Below, one piece after another: positions 48,687 through 61,121 of a DNA stretch of 64,000 bases. The notes under the pieces were generated by a model. The model was not told the DNA's origin. It made no database searches and worked only from the letters and a program-made list of their open reading frames with translations. The position numbers were made by a program, and so were the translations under genes. Every line of letters begins with the position of its first letter. Within the stretch, counting starts at the first letter, position 1. The DNA comes from Campanula takesimana (taxonomy: Eukaryota; Streptophyta; Magnoliopsida; Asterales; Campanulaceae), in the NCBI GenBank assembly GCA_026119855.1, contig JAOWBW010000145.1, forward strand, positions 1,730,801 to 1,794,800, given 5' to 3'.

Positions 48687-48873
48687 GTTTGGGGGTGTCT
48701 TTATACTTTATATTACTTCACATAATGTAGAATTTTCCAATATATCACTTATTATACACCTAATTACCAGATTTATGCTTTTTTAGAATTGTGTGGAATA
48801 ACATGGTTTTTTCAGTTCACATTTTCATCATAATGAGTGGCTACCCATTTTTAATGCTGAACTATAGTTTTAA

Positions 48874-48906
<33 letters not shown>
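48655..48906. repeat. Poly-T tract and (TC)n microsatellite
   Basis: About 34 T at 48652-48685, and a (CT)n run at 48876-48906. Both lie just inside the Helitron 3' end. Confidence 0.85.
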
Positions 48907-48909
<3 letters not shown>

Positions 48910-48987
48910 ATAGAAATGCATTGCATCAGTTTTTCTTAATTAGTTAGCCTTATTATTCCCGTCGAATTTCGACGGGTTACTCACTAG

Positions 48988-50560
48988 TATTCAATAAAAA
49001 TAACATCACGCGGATGGGTCTGAGTCATGGGTTCAATTAACCCGTCTATACAATGAGATGGGTTATCTTGTTTTCATTTAAATATTTTTCAATTTTAATT
49101 GAGTGGATAATAAAAACAAATAATTCAAAAACTATCATAAGGTGGGATCACTTGATTCATCTTAAAAAATTGGTTAATCCAATTATGGTAATGAAGATTT
49201 AAAAATTGTTATTGATAGAATTTATAATAGCGTACCAATAACAAGTTTTAAAATTTTCATCACTTGCTCAAAGTTCCTTCAAATAAGCCTCATAAAAACT
49301 AAGAACCTTAAACTAGGACAAACTAAGAACCTTAAACTGAGACAAATGTAGTACTACATAAGGTGGGATCACTTGATTCATCTTTTAAAAAAAAACCTCT
49401 CCTAATTTTATTTTATTTTCTTTTGATTCCAAAATATTGTATTTAGAAGACGGGTTAGTTACAATGTGGTCCTTGACTTTTCTCAAGTTTGTAGCGAGGA
49501 TTCCATAGATGTAAATAAGTTAATTGGTACATGACTTTGTCATTCGGTTATTCGGTTGTAATTCGACGATAAACTGACAGGCTATTAGTTTCTTAAAGGA
49601 TTAAGTCATGTGACTTGCACATGATATTTTAAGAGGCACTTTAAATTGTTTTTGGAGCTAGTAATAATCATTTTTTCAGATTCAAGCTAATATTTAAATC
49701 TACACCACATATATATTATGTTAAAAAATCGGTAAATAAATTATATCTTATTAATTTGTAAATTAAATAAATAAAAAATATTTTAAAAAGTAATGAATAA
49801 GAAAAAAACAATTTTATACTTATTCCGTTCTAAAATGATCTTTCACATTTGATTATTCAATTTTTTTAAAGATATAAACACTTGCTTCTCTAATTATGTT
49901 GTATTTATACACGTTTAAACTTAATTTTTTTTTTGAAATAATAAAAAATGACAAATAAAAAGCTGAACTGAAGGAGTATTATACTATATTTTAAGTAAAA
50001 ATCCCAAAGAAAAATTTGTTTTACACTCGTTTTAGTGTAAAACATATTTTCATCCTTTAATGTAAAACATAATCTTTTAAAGTAAAACATGTTTTACACA
50101 ATTTTTTAATGTAAAACATGTTTTTTATAAAACTCGTATTTTAAACTTGAGTGGAATGGAGTAGCTAAATAAGCATCCAATAGCTTTCAAAAAAAAAATA
50201 AAAAAAAGCATCCGATATTAACGCAATAGCAAATGTACAGTCACCCTTAAATATTGTTGCACTAATTTGGGGTAGTGGGATGGTACCATTATACATAATC
50301 AAGTACGATTTCCGTCCCACAAAAATAAAGAAAAAGGCCAAAGGAATTAATACCAAAGTGTCAACCTCATTCATTCATTATACCGACGGTTGCTTGAAGA
50401 AGACAGCAGCAACACATGAATCCTGTCACACTTGATTCTGACCCACCTCTCTCTCTCTCTCTTCAAGTTTCTAAAAAGCGGAACTTAGACGGGACCGAAA
50501 ATTTAAACATAACTATAATATCTTAGGCGGGAGCTAGGCGTTTCATCGGCGGCGTAGAGC
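48988..50560. other. Intergenic DNA upstream of the FPP gene
   Basis: A segment containing CATAAGGTGGGATCACTTGA occurs at 49136 and again near 49357. 49822-49978 resembles a degraded Stowaway. Repeated TGTAAAACATGTTTT words lie at 50020-50130. No exon is seen. Confidence 0.4.
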
Positions 50561-50639
50561 CCACGGACGTATTTTAGATTTAGAATTTTAGAAGACTGCT
50601 CTCTTCTGCACCATCCGATCCGATCACGCTTACCCCGCC

Positions 50640-50897
50640 AACCCGACCCGCATTTCTATGTCCAAGATCCAATCCACTTTCCACTATCTACCCTTTCCCT
50701 TCCTTCCATTCCACTTCCACCTCTCTACTTGCACTCTCCATTCCTTGCTAATCATCTCTCCTCTGCTTAAAACGCTCCCCACTCTCTCTCTCTCTCTCTC
50801 TCTCACACATAGTGAGATAATTTCTCTCTCACACACACACATTTTTCTCGCTCAACGACAACCACCGCTACAGCGGTGGCGTTGTACTCCGGAGGAG
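50640..50897 (+). promoter_or_regulatory. Probable first non-coding exon / 5' leader of the FPP gene
   Basis: A pyrimidine-rich leader with (CT)n at about 50783-50803 ends at GGAG/GTGAGA (donor at 50898). The next plausible acceptor before the FPP ATG is TATGCAG at about 53170, giving a 5'UTR intron of about 2.3 kb. The exact transcription start cannot be seen. Confidence 0.45.
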
Positions 50898-51212
50898 GTG
50901 AGATGAAAACTGTTATGATGATTATTATTGTAATAATGTCTATTAATTTTTAGACTTCCTGTTAGTAATTCGTCGCTCATTTTTGTTGTATTTGTTCAAT
51001 TTTCAGTTCTAGCCTTTTGGTTGATATTGATTCATGAATTAACAGTAGCTCCGGATGCAATTTTTGCTGCTTTAGTGTCCTGGTAAGAAATGAAATAGTT
51101 TTTGATTGAGTCTAATTTTGTTACCAGTTTTTCGTTTTAGTCGGTCTCCGATTAATCCATTAATTAACAAGTAGATTATTAATTTAGTATGACAGTGATT
51201 TTCAGTTCATAG

Positions 51213-51245
<33 letters not shown>

Positions 51246-51536
51246 ACATTGATTTCAATTTTTTACTGTATTAGTTACTACAGTCTACAGAAGCATTTAT
51301 TCATTTTTTTGTAGGAGTACTTTTATTTGCTTATAGTATAATTAAGCTGAGGATAATTGCGGAGCAAACATAATTAACAGGTCTGATCTTTCAGATCATA
51401 TCACTATAATTGATTGTTTAAGTTGTTTTTGATATGCTCTGAACCATTTCCTACTATTATCCTCGTAGTCATTTCTGGTTTGAGGTGACTCAGAATGCTG
51501 CAACTCATGCTGTTGTTTACCTGTTGCCCTACCTCT

Positions 51537-52028
51537 CAGTGGCGGACCCAGGAATTTTTTACAAGGGGGCAAAATTGCATAACATATTTAAAGGGGGCAA
51601 AAATAAATGTTAGTGCATTTTTTTTGTTTAACATAAAGGGGGGCAAAGTCTAAAATATTACACTAATACCCCAATTTTTTTAAAAAAATTGCACTAGTAA
51701 TTTACTCCCTCCGTCCCAAAATACTTGTAGTTCTAGGATTTTCACACAAATTAAGAAAAACAATCAATGCATGTTTAATGGACTAAATTACCCTTGAAAT
51801 ATTTCAAGTACCAAGATAATTAAATGTTTTTACAATGACAACTACCATCATAAATAAGGGTATATTTGACAAACAATGCCAAATATGTCTAGATAAAAGC
51901 AAAATTACAAACATTTTGGGACAAATTTCAATCCCTTAAACTACATGTATTTTGGGACGGAGGGAGTATTTTTTTTAAAACAAAGGGGGGCCATTGCCCC
52001 CCATCAACCACACATAGGTCCGCCCCTG
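51537..52028. mobile_element. hAT element, 492 bp, perfect 8-bp duplication
   Basis: Ends CAGTGGCGGACCCAG and (reverse-complemented) CAGGGGCGGACCTAT. CTACCTCT flanks both sides (51529-51536, 52029-52036). It lies in the FPP 5'UTR intron and contains a nested Stowaway (51705-51966). Confidence 0.9.
51705..51966. mobile_element. Stowaway-type MITE nested in the hAT, 262 bp
   Basis: CTCCCTCCGTCCCAAAATAC and GTATTTTGGGACGGAGGGAG are inverted ends flanked by TA. Confidence 0.88.
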
Positions 52029-53081
52029 CTACCTCTCACGGTGTGTCGGAGAATTGCTTTAAAATCTGGATAAACAAAGAAACTTGATTGGCAAATTCAT
52101 ATTATTACATTTTAGGCTACTTATTTGTGTGCTCTTTTCGACGGAATTGTGTTAATTGTTAGCAGGTAAGTCTGGGAAAGGAATTTCTTATATATTCAAT
52201 TCTGCTTCATGGATGTTATTTGTTACAACTGGTATATTTTGGTAGTATGGTTGGGTGAAGTGATGTTAGTGTTAAAAACCAAGAGATTTTAGATGTTTTC
52301 ACTTGAGGCAATGTTTATGTTCTATACACTATTATTGAACTCCTCAAAAGAGAAGATAACTTTGATCCTATCCTAAGCTCAGTGGACATAAAAATAGATC
52401 ATGGATGTCATATGTGTATCATCTAAGCAACTTGGTAAGTATGGAAAATCTCTCTTCTTCAGTTAATTGGGGACCTCACGGAAACCCCCGTTATTCATGA
52501 GCACTTCATTAATGGCTATACCATCCCTTCTCCAGTAAAAACTAAAAGCCACTTGATCATATAATTTGTCACCATATTTTACTTAAGAACCTAAACCCTG
52601 CATGCCATGGCCTAGCATGATGACTATAGCTTAGGCTAGTGTTTTGACTCTGATTTCACTCCTACAGGCTGGCATAGGTAATGGCTAAGATAGCTTTTGT
52701 CTAATCTTTTCACATTCCTCACTAGTGGTACCGAATTTTTCGACCATTTGAAGCAACGGAAATCCATGTTCTAACCACCTATATCTTAAACCAGGCAACA
52801 CTGCATTCATGAAGCAGAAAACTGGATCGAATTTGTAAGCAAAACATGAATGGAACTAGGGGTGCAGTGAAGCTGCTTGAAGTAGTTTAGTAATGTTTAG
52901 ATGTGCCAGAAAACTTTAATCAGCTTAAAATGTCTGTAGTTTAGTCTCAGCGATTGATCTGACTTCATCAGTCAAACTTGAATGTGGTGTTGCTAATTGT
53001 TTGAAGTTGTTCTCTTTTCGTTGAGTAAATCTCATTGTACAATACCAAACCCGTTTCTTGTTTAGTATTCATTAAAAAAAG

Positions 53082-53140
53082 GGGGCAGCCCAGTGCACGA
53101 AGCATCCCGCGCATCGAGGTCCGGGAAGTGTTACGTTGAC
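53082..53140 (+). mobile_element. Au-like SINE fragment
   Basis: GGGGGCAGCCCAGTGCACGA, ATCCCGCGCATCGAGGTCCG and GGAAGTG recall the 5' part of the plant Au SINE. The rest is missing. It lies just upstream of the FPP start exon. Confidence 0.55.
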
Positions 53141-53216
53141 AAAATTTAATCCTCTGTCTTCTTATATGCAGTTTTTGCGCAAGATTCTTTTCACGTGCCA
53201 GAAAACTTTTTGAATA

Positions 53217-56200
53217 ATGGAAAACAAAACATGGCTTTGGAAAAAAAGATCTACAGAGAAAACAATGGCTGCAGCTGACAAAATAAACCAGGAAAATGAA
53301 GAAGAGGTAAACAAATCATGACTTGATGCTAATTTATACTATTTTTTTTTCTTTCAGTTTGTAATATAACCATTCGTTATCTTTGAATCATTTATGTTTA
53401 CTATTTATTATGTTGTATCCTTCTAGTGATAAGTCTTTGTGTGTATGCATATCCTCACTTTCAAGTCCTGTTCTGTTTGAAATGGTTTTCCTATTATTGT
53501 GTAAAAGTTCCTTGGTAAAGTGTCCTTATGTAGGCCATCGTAGTACTAGAAACAAAGCTCATTCTCTAAATATAGTTGGTGAGTTCTTGACAATCACAAA
53601 AAAGATGCTACCTTCACCAAACCTACGGTATGTGAGTTACAGGAATCCATATGGGAATCTGATTTCTGCATTTTAAGGTGCCCAGGAGCAGCAGATTTAT
53701 TGTAGAGTAGCTGTTATGGGTAGATATTTATCTGCCAAGGGAAAAGCTGTAGCTAGCATATAGGAAGAAATCATATTATGCCCTAAGTCTCCCATTTTGA
53801 ACAGTCTCCCTCCCTCTTTGAACAGAAATTGTCCTTAAATGAGTTCCCCTTTTGCCAAGAAATTACTACATTCAATTTTGCTTTCTGTCATGTCCCAATG
53901 TACACTCACAGTATCATAGTATGATTAATTAGGGCATCCATGTGTGTGCTACAAAATGTGTTAAAAGACTTCGTTTGGGCTGGAGCCTGTAGTGAGTTGA
54001 TTTGTATAATAAAGTAATAGCCGGATTTGCCAGGTTGAAAAGATCTCTTTAATCAAGTAGCACAAACTACAAAGTGTTTATTTCTCCTGCCCTATAGCTA
54101 CTGTCCAATTGTGCTCCATCCGCCCCTACCGTAGTTGATTTCCTGGAATGTTAACCTTTTACCAGACCATACCACTATTTGTAGACTAAATCATGTTATG
54201 GTAATAAAATTTCAGTATTAAAAGAATATAAGAAACATTAATAACAACTTCTAGAATTTCATAAGAACAAATAACTTTTTATGAATATGTGGCCAAATTT
54301 GATCAAGACCAATTAAAATCAAAGTGGAAGATATATTTAGGGGCGAGGTAGTAATGAATAATGATGTTCAAGTGAGCTTGCTTTCTTTACCCAGACACTA
54401 TGTATCACAGCTCTTTCTCACTGGTTAAACGGCACTAGGAATTGCGCTGGGAAGTTTAGAGATGGAATGCACCTCCCCTTTTATGCCCCATTGCCCAACA
54501 GGAAATCATTTCTAACCCCGTATCAACACACCAAATATAACCAGCCAAACAGATTTTTGGCAGACAATGTTTGCCAAAACTCGCATTGTTAGGAGAACCA
54601 GTGAAAAATGTTTTGGGCGGTGAAGTTCCAACATTTGTTTGGGTCGACACTACTGTGACTTGCAACTAACTATTACTATCACAAAATAAAGAAACCAATA
54701 AAGCTAATTCATCAATGAGGGAAAAGTAGGTGGCACACACATAAGCTGATAGTCATTCAAGTCTCGTTTTATGTCCTTGGAGGCATTGCTAATAATTCTC
54801 GATGTTTTAGGTGCAGACACTTCTGGCTGATAAAGCAGAACTGGAGAGGGAATTGAAAAGTTTGAATGAGAAGCTTTCATCTGCCCTTGCAGAGAGTAAT
54901 GCCAAAGATGATATTGCAAAGAAACAGACAAGTATTGCACGGGAAGCTATTGCAGGTCGTTATGAATTTATATTTGGTTAAGCATTTGTGTCTGTGTTTA
55001 TCTAGAAATTTTTCTTTCTTTTTGCATGTTATTAAATGCAACTCTATTATTTGCCGTCTTTTTCCTTCTTAAAGACTTGAAATTTCTCGTATATAGGCTG
55101 GGAGAAGGCAGAAACAGATGCCATAGCATTGAAGCAAGAACTAGATAAAGTGATACATCAGAGATTAGCTGATGAAGAAAGACTAATTTGTTTGGATGCG
55201 GCACTTAAGGAATGTATGCAACAGTTGCGTTTCGTTCGAGAAGAGCAGGAAAAAAGGATCCATGATGCTGTGATGAAGACATCGAGAGAATTTGAAGATG
55301 CAAGATCTATTTTTGAGGAGAAGTTAGCTGAAACCAGTAAAAGGCTTGGTAAAATGGGTTCCGAAAATACTCAACTAAGCAAGGCTCTTTTAGCAAAGGA
55401 AAAAGTGATTGCTGAACTAAAAGAGCAGAGTACCCGTGCAGATGCAAATTTTAGTGCTGTAATGAGTAGACTTGAGTCTATCGAGAAAGAGAATGCCTCT
55501 CTAAAGTACGAGGTCAGAGTGCTAGAGAAGGAACTTGAGATCAGGAACGAAGAAAGAGAGTTTAATCGACGAACAGCTGAAGTGGCACACAAGCAGCACC
55601 TAGATAGTGTCAAGAAAATTGTGAAACTAGAATCCGAGTCTCAGAGACTACGCATGCTTGTTCGAAAGCGTTTGCCTGGGCCCGCTGCCCTGGTGAAAAT
55701 GAAGAATGAAGTTGAAATGTTAGGTAAGGATTCGGGTGATGCAAGGAGGCGGATGTCAAATCCTTTTCCAATTGCTTCATCGCATTATTCTTTAGATCAT
55801 GCTCTTGACACTCCAAGTAAGAGGATGAACTTCCTCACGGAGCAGTTATGTGCCATAGAAGAAGAGAACAGGAGTCTTAAAGAATTCCTTAACAAGAAAA
55901 CAAGTGAACTCCAACTTTCTAGTGTCATGTATGCTCACACAGCCTCCAAATTATCGCAAGTTGAGGCACAGCTCGAGGAATCTTCCAAAGGTCAGACAAA
56001 TTTTCGCTCTTTGGCTTCATCATCTGACTTTGGCAGTGATGAAAAAGTCAGTGTGGCAGAGTCCTGGACGCCGTCATGTAAAACTGTTGGAGGGTCAGAT
56101 ATAGGTCTGATGGATGACTTTGTTGAGATGGAAAAATTAGCAATAGTGTCGGTGGATAAGTCAGATGGAAGCTCAAGTGCTGCTGTGGGAAGTCAGTTGG

Positions 56201-57742
56201 ATGGGTATTTTTCAGAAGCAAACAACAAAAAAGGTTTGGAGCCTGTGTTAGTTGATCGATTTCCTGGTTGGATTGATGATATTGTAAAAGTGGTTCTGGA
56301 GCAAACTAGAATAACACGAAGGAATTTTGAAGACATTCTAGAGGATGTCAAAACTGCTTTGGCATCCGTAAATTACCCAAATGTTAGGGAAAATGTTGAT
56401 AAGAATGAAAAATCAAGTCATTTTGATTCTTCAGATCCTCCTCCGATGATCCCGGATAACATTTCACCAACAAAGAAGAGCAGCCAGCAGTTTGATTCTG
56501 ATTTGAGCAGATCAATACGAAGAATAATGGACCTCATCGAAGGTATCAATTTATCATCTCAAGGCAAGGAGGATGATAGTTTTACGCCATACAAGACCTC
56601 GGAAACGCCTACAGGGTACATGGTTCGCGTTTTCCAGTGGAAAATTTCTGAACTTGATCGTGTGTTGCAGCAGTTTCTTGAAAGCTGTACTGGTTTGCTG
56701 AATGGAAAGACATCTATGGTCAACTTTGCAGAAGAGTTGACTTGTTCCCTTGAATGGATTATGAACCATTGTTTTTCGATTCAAGATGTCTCCAGCATGA
56801 GGGATGAAATCAAGAAGCACTTTGATTGGGATGAATGTCGTAGTGATGGCGAGCCTGAAGGTTGGAGCGTCCATAACGGTCTTTTTCACAAGGAAGAACT
56901 AAAGCCAAGCATGAAAGAAGAAAATAAAAGATTTAAAGATGAGTTGGCAAATTTGGAAGCTGCAAAAAAGTATTTGGAAGAGAGACTTCAAGAGCAGAAC
57001 GCAAACTGCAAAACTTTGACTTTTCAACTTCAGGATTCTGAAAAGTCAATTGGAAGTTTGCAGGCAGAGGCGGATGCTTTAAGGAAATCGAAGGAAATGA
57101 TGCAAGATCAAGTGGAAAATCACAACATGCTGAAAGAAGATCTTGATAAACAGCTTAAAATGGCGAATGCTGAACTGAATGAGGTCCTCCAGGATCTGGA
57201 GAGTAAGAACAGCTGCTATGAAGAGCTGGAGGCCGCATATCTTGATCAACAGCTCCAGCTAGAAAGGTAAGTTTCTCCACTTTTGTTAAATATCGAGACA
57301 ATTTATTGTGCAGAGCTCTAGTTTTTGAGTTCTCCTATTTCAGCATGACAAAGAAGGATCCAGAGAAGCATGACTTGGACCATTTGGACCAAGATGACAA
57401 ACAAATGAGAAACGTAAGTTTCATTATATCTTGATTTTTATGACTTTTACCTAATCATTGTGAAATCCCACAAGTATGCATGTTTTCTGTTTACTCTCAT
57501 AAACTGTGGTAGCAAACACACATTAGCACAATAAACTAGGTGTGCACCATAGTTACATGATAATTAACAAAAGGATTATGATAAAGTGATTGATGATGCT
57601 AATTATTGGGAGCTAGACTTGTACGGCGTATAATACACAATATGGATTCACTTACTCCATTCTCCTCCAAAGATGTCTCCCTTCTATATCTCCATCTTCG
57701 CCAAATTTATCCTCTCAATATTCAAATCTCCTTCTCTCTCTT

Positions 57743-57774
<32 letters not shown>

Positions 57775-60700
57775 TTTACTACGTCACCTGTGATCCAAGA
57801 ACAAAGCAAAAATAATATAATTTCACTATATTGCGGGGCCACTGAATATATGTTTGTGTGTGCCAATTACAGACAAATATGATTCCAATCTTAAGTCTAG
57901 GAAAATGTAAAAAGATATATAGGACCTAATTTCAGGTGGGCAAATTACAAATAAGGGTCTAAAGTTTGGGGTCGTTTGTAGAAAGGGGTCCAATGTTTCA
58001 TTTTTGGCGATTAATGATCCAAGCTTACTAAAAGTTAGCAACTAAGGGTTTTTAGACGGAAATGTAAGAAATCTCAGTTTAGTAAGCACGTGTGGGGGAG
58101 GTGTTCAAAATAATTTTAATATGAGTGATTTTTTATTTTTTTTTGGGGGTGGTGGGTAGGGTAGTGGGGCGCGGGGGAGGTGTTAAAAAACAATTTTAAT
58201 ATGAGTGAAAAAAAAAGTTTTTTTTTTTTTTTTTGGTGGGGAGGAGGGGGTGGGTGGGTAGTGGGGGAAGTGTTCAAAAATAATTTTAATATGAGTGAAA
58301 CATTGGGGGGGGGGGGGGGGGGCGAGTGCGGGAGGAGTTAGAAAATAATTTTAATAAGATTTTTTTTGTTGTTGTTTTTTGGGAGGGGGGGTAGGTGGGT
58401 GGGGGTAGGGAGTGGGAGTTGTTAGATTTTTTTTTTTTTTTTTTTTTTTGGGGGGGGGGGGGGTGGGGGTGGGTGGGAGAGGAGGAGGGAAAAGTAAGGT
58501 TGGAGGGTGGGGGTGGGGAATGGATGGATGGATGGAGGGGTGGAGGTGGAGTGGGTAGTGTGGGGTTGTATGGGGAGTGGGTGTGTTAGTGAGAGAGTTA
58601 ACATTTTTCGGGAAATGACTTACGGAGGTTCCCCTCCGTAAGTCATTTTACGGAAAATCTAGCTTATTTCCTTTGACCGTAAAATATTTTACATCGACTT
58701 CTTTTTACATTTGGTTACCAAACACCGGAAAACATGTAAAACATTTTCCGTAAAATATTTTACGACGAAACAAATGGAGCCTTAGGTTACCCAAATTCTA
58801 CCAAGAGCCTGCACTCCCATTTATCACTCAACAATCTTAAATCCAAGCCATAACCAAGAAAGAAAGAAGCCATCTACAAACAAACATAGCAATAAATCCT
58901 GATTTCCTCTTCTAGGTTCTTTGTTCATCTTGTTAATCTTCACACCACCACCAAGAATCTGATTTCAAAATCATTCAACAATGAAAACAGATGTCCTTCC
59001 AAAATCAGATCCGGGAATAGAGAGTGGGGGGGGGGGGGGGGGGGGGGGGCGAGACGAAAGGAGAAAGGGCAGGCTGGAGGTAGGGCTGTAAACGAGCCGA
59101 GTCGAGCTTTGGGGTGTCGAGCTCGTTTAAAACTAATCGAGCTCGAGCTCGAGCCCACTTGCTTGTTCGAGCTCGAGTCGAATCGAGCTCGCGAGCTGCT
59201 CGCGAACAACTTGAGTCGATATGAACTCGAGTTTTAACTAGCCGAGCTCGAGCTTAGACCTTTTTTTAAAACGAGCTTATCGAGCCGAATTCGAGCTTAT
59301 CGAGCCGAGTTCGAAAACAAAAATTCAATTTTAATGAGCTTATCGAGCCGAACTCGAGTTTTTAACGAGCTAAACAAGCCGAACACGGTTGGCTCGATAA
59401 CAAAAACGAGCTTGACAATCGGTTCGAGCTCGACTCGAGCTACACCTCGAGCTCGAGCTTTCACGAGCCGAGCCCGAGCTCGAGCTAGCTCGGTTCGTAT
59501 GACAGCCCTAGCTGGAGGTGACGGTGTGAGGTGACGAATGTCTATCCAATATAATACCACCAACAACAGTCTTCAAACCTGGAGCAAAAGTCAACTCAGT
59601 GAGAACCGGTTGAGCTTTCTTCCCTTGTGGCGATGGGGAGTAAAGTTCTTTCAATTGGTGACCCTTGCTGAAATGAAATTTTGAGCGATTAATTGGTGGT
59701 GTTGGTGGATAAGGTGAGAGTGCACGCGATCGGGGAACGATTGTTTTGGGTTGGATTTGGAAGAAAATGTTGAAAATGGTGGTTGGATTTCTTTCTATTT
59801 TTGTTGTTGGTGATAATGGTGGTGGTGGTGGTGGGTTTTCTTTCTTAGTGTTTGAAAAACATTGGAATCAACAAAACCCACTTAGAGAAATAATGAAATA
59901 AATTGAAGCCAACATTCATAACACAAAAGTTGTGAAAATTAATTCGTCTTCTTCTCTGAGGGCGATTGCGAGGGGAACAATGGGGGGCAGAGTTTGGGGA
60001 GCTGGGAAGAGGAAGAGGGATCAGGGAGGGAGGTGATTTTGTCATTTTTTTTTTAATATTATTATTTTTTATAATCAAGGGAAAATTACTTTTAGCCTTT
60101 GAAATATTAAAAATTTCATTTGACCCCATATCAAGTTATATTAATTTCAAATTAGTCCCCAGTTGAGTCGCATGAGCTCGGCACGTGCTTACTTAACTGA
60201 GATTTCTAACATTTCCATCAAAATCATTTATTTGCTAACTTTTGGTAAGTTTGGACCCGTAATCGCTAAAATTGAAACATCGGACCCCTTTTTACTAACA
60301 CCCCTCAAACTTTAGACCTTATTTGTAATTTTCCCATTTCAGGTTGGAGATAGAAACATTAAGGGCAAAACTTTAAATTGTTTCTTATACACTCCCTCTA
60401 TCCCTAGTTTTTTTTTTTACCAAATTTTATGCACTAGTCTCTTTATACAACTAAATGTTTGGAAAGAGGATTACAATTTACAAGTATATGAATATTTGCC
60501 ACTAAATTGTATAAAAAGTAGCGATTTTCCGAATGTCTCTTAAAATAAATTTTGGACATTTATTTAGGGACTGAGGGAGTCGGATTTTGATTTTCTTTTT
60601 CTTGCCTCACATGGCAGGATTGGGAGATCACAGCAGCATCAGAAAAGCTAGCAGAATGCCAAGAAACAATCCTAAACCTGGGAAAGCAGTTGAAGGCATT

Positions 60701-61121
60701 GACTTCACCTAAAGAAACACCCCTTTCTGACAAAGTCGTATCTACCCCCACTGATGAAACTAAAACCACTACCATTCCAAAAAAGCTTACGAGCCAGAGG
60801 TCATCCCTACTTGACAAAATGATGGCAGAGGATAAAGCTGAACCCGTCAACCCAAAATCTCCCAAGATTAAGGAAGTTATTTCTACTCCAAAGTCTTCTT
60901 CCAATGTGCAGGATGATAATTCCTATTCAGTCTTTTCACCACAGAAATTTCGAAGTTTAAATGGGATTAAGCATCAAGAAGAAGAAGAAGCTCTTGTTAA
61001 TTTCTTGTCTATTGTTCCAAGTAATAACAAAAAGGGTAGTGGGGGATTGCTGAAAAGGCTTTTCTCGAGACGAAAGAAAGGTACTAGCAAGAAGACCCCG
61101 TTCCTCTTAACTTCAAAATAG
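53217..61121 (+). CDS. Filament-like plant protein (FPP), 5 coding exons
   Basis: Coding exons 53217-53306, 54811-54955, 55097-57266, 57344-57413 and 60618-61121 have GT/AG borders and matching phases, giving 992 codons plus stop. The start MENKTWLWKKRSTEKT matches the FPP family N-terminus, W-x-W-K-K included. Most of the protein is coiled coil: heptads run through exon 3, with SQRLRMLVRKRLPGPAAL and, later, FPGWIDDIVKVVLEQ. The last exon opens DWEITAASEKLAECQETILN, a conserved FPP block, then a Ser/Pro/Thr-rich spacer and a basic tail (LLKRLFSRRKK). FPPs are cytoskeleton- or envelope-associated coiled-coil proteins, in some cases linked to microtubules. The last intron is 3.2 kb because of a MULE. 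Confidence 0.92.
58095..58480 (+). repeat. G-rich minisatellite, about 82-bp period
   Basis: A segment AATAATTTTAATATGAGTGA recurs (about 58110, 58190, 58278 and a variant near 58342), separated by runs of 5-20 G. Many places have four or more G runs within 40 bases on the FPP sense strand, so quadruplex formation is plausible. Confidence 0.75.
58613..58648. repeat. Perfect 16-bp inverted repeat with 4-nt loop
   Basis: AAATGACTTACGGAGG, TTCC, CCTCCGTAAGTCATTT, inside the MULE of the last FPP intron. The adjoining ACGGAAAAT and ATTTTCCGTAAAATATTTTA words may belong to an older Tourist-like element. Confidence 0.88.
59081..59510. mobile_element. hAT element nested in the MULE, 430 bp, perfect 8-bp duplication
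   Basis: Ends TAGGGCTGTAAACGAGCCGA and (reverse-complemented) TAGGGCTGTCATACGAACCG. GCTGGAGG flanks both sides (59073-59080, 59511-59518). It is filled with GAGCTCGAGCTCG words, making it highly self-complementary. Confidence 0.9.
59520..59668 (-). pseudogene. Possible captured exon in the MULE, minus strand
   Basis: After a TTTCAG acceptor at about 59669, the minus strand reads SKGHQLKELYSPSPQGKKAQ, then VLTELTFAPGLKTVVGG, with no stop until the hAT boundary. The composition is coding-like. I do not recognise the parent gene. Confidence 0.35.
60390..60579. mobile_element. Stowaway-type MITE in the last FPP intron
   Basis: CACTCCCTCTATCCCTAGTT on the left and TATTTAGGGACTGAGGGAG on the right. 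It ends about 40 bp before the last FPP exon. Confidence 0.7.

Larger units (their letters stand above)
41032..48987 (+). mobile_element. Helitron, about 8 kb, plus orientation
   Basis: Starts TCTTCTATATAATATATAAA after an A (41031), followed by AGCAGAAACATTTCCAGGC. Ends with hairpin CCCGTCGAATTTCGACGGG (48958-48976), a short spacer and CTAG followed by T (48984-48987). Both termini match the minus-strand Helitron at 9879-16334. It contains a decayed helicase (45735-47190), a MULE (43401-44681), a Stowaway (42057-42235) and a possible captured fragment (47761-48085). The Rep part is not recognisable. Confidence 0.78.
57938..60335. mobile_element. MULE of 2398 bp in the last FPP intron, perfect 9-bp duplication
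   Basis: TIRs start GGGCAAATTACAAATAAGGG (left) and GGGAAAATTACAAATAAGGT (right, reverse-complemented) and stay alike for about 150 bp. ATTTCAGGT flanks both sides (57929-57937, 60336-60344). It holds a G-rich repeat array, a strong hairpin, a hAT (59081-59510) and coding-like minus-strand sequence at 59520-59668, so it may be a Pack-MULE. Confidence 0.9.
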
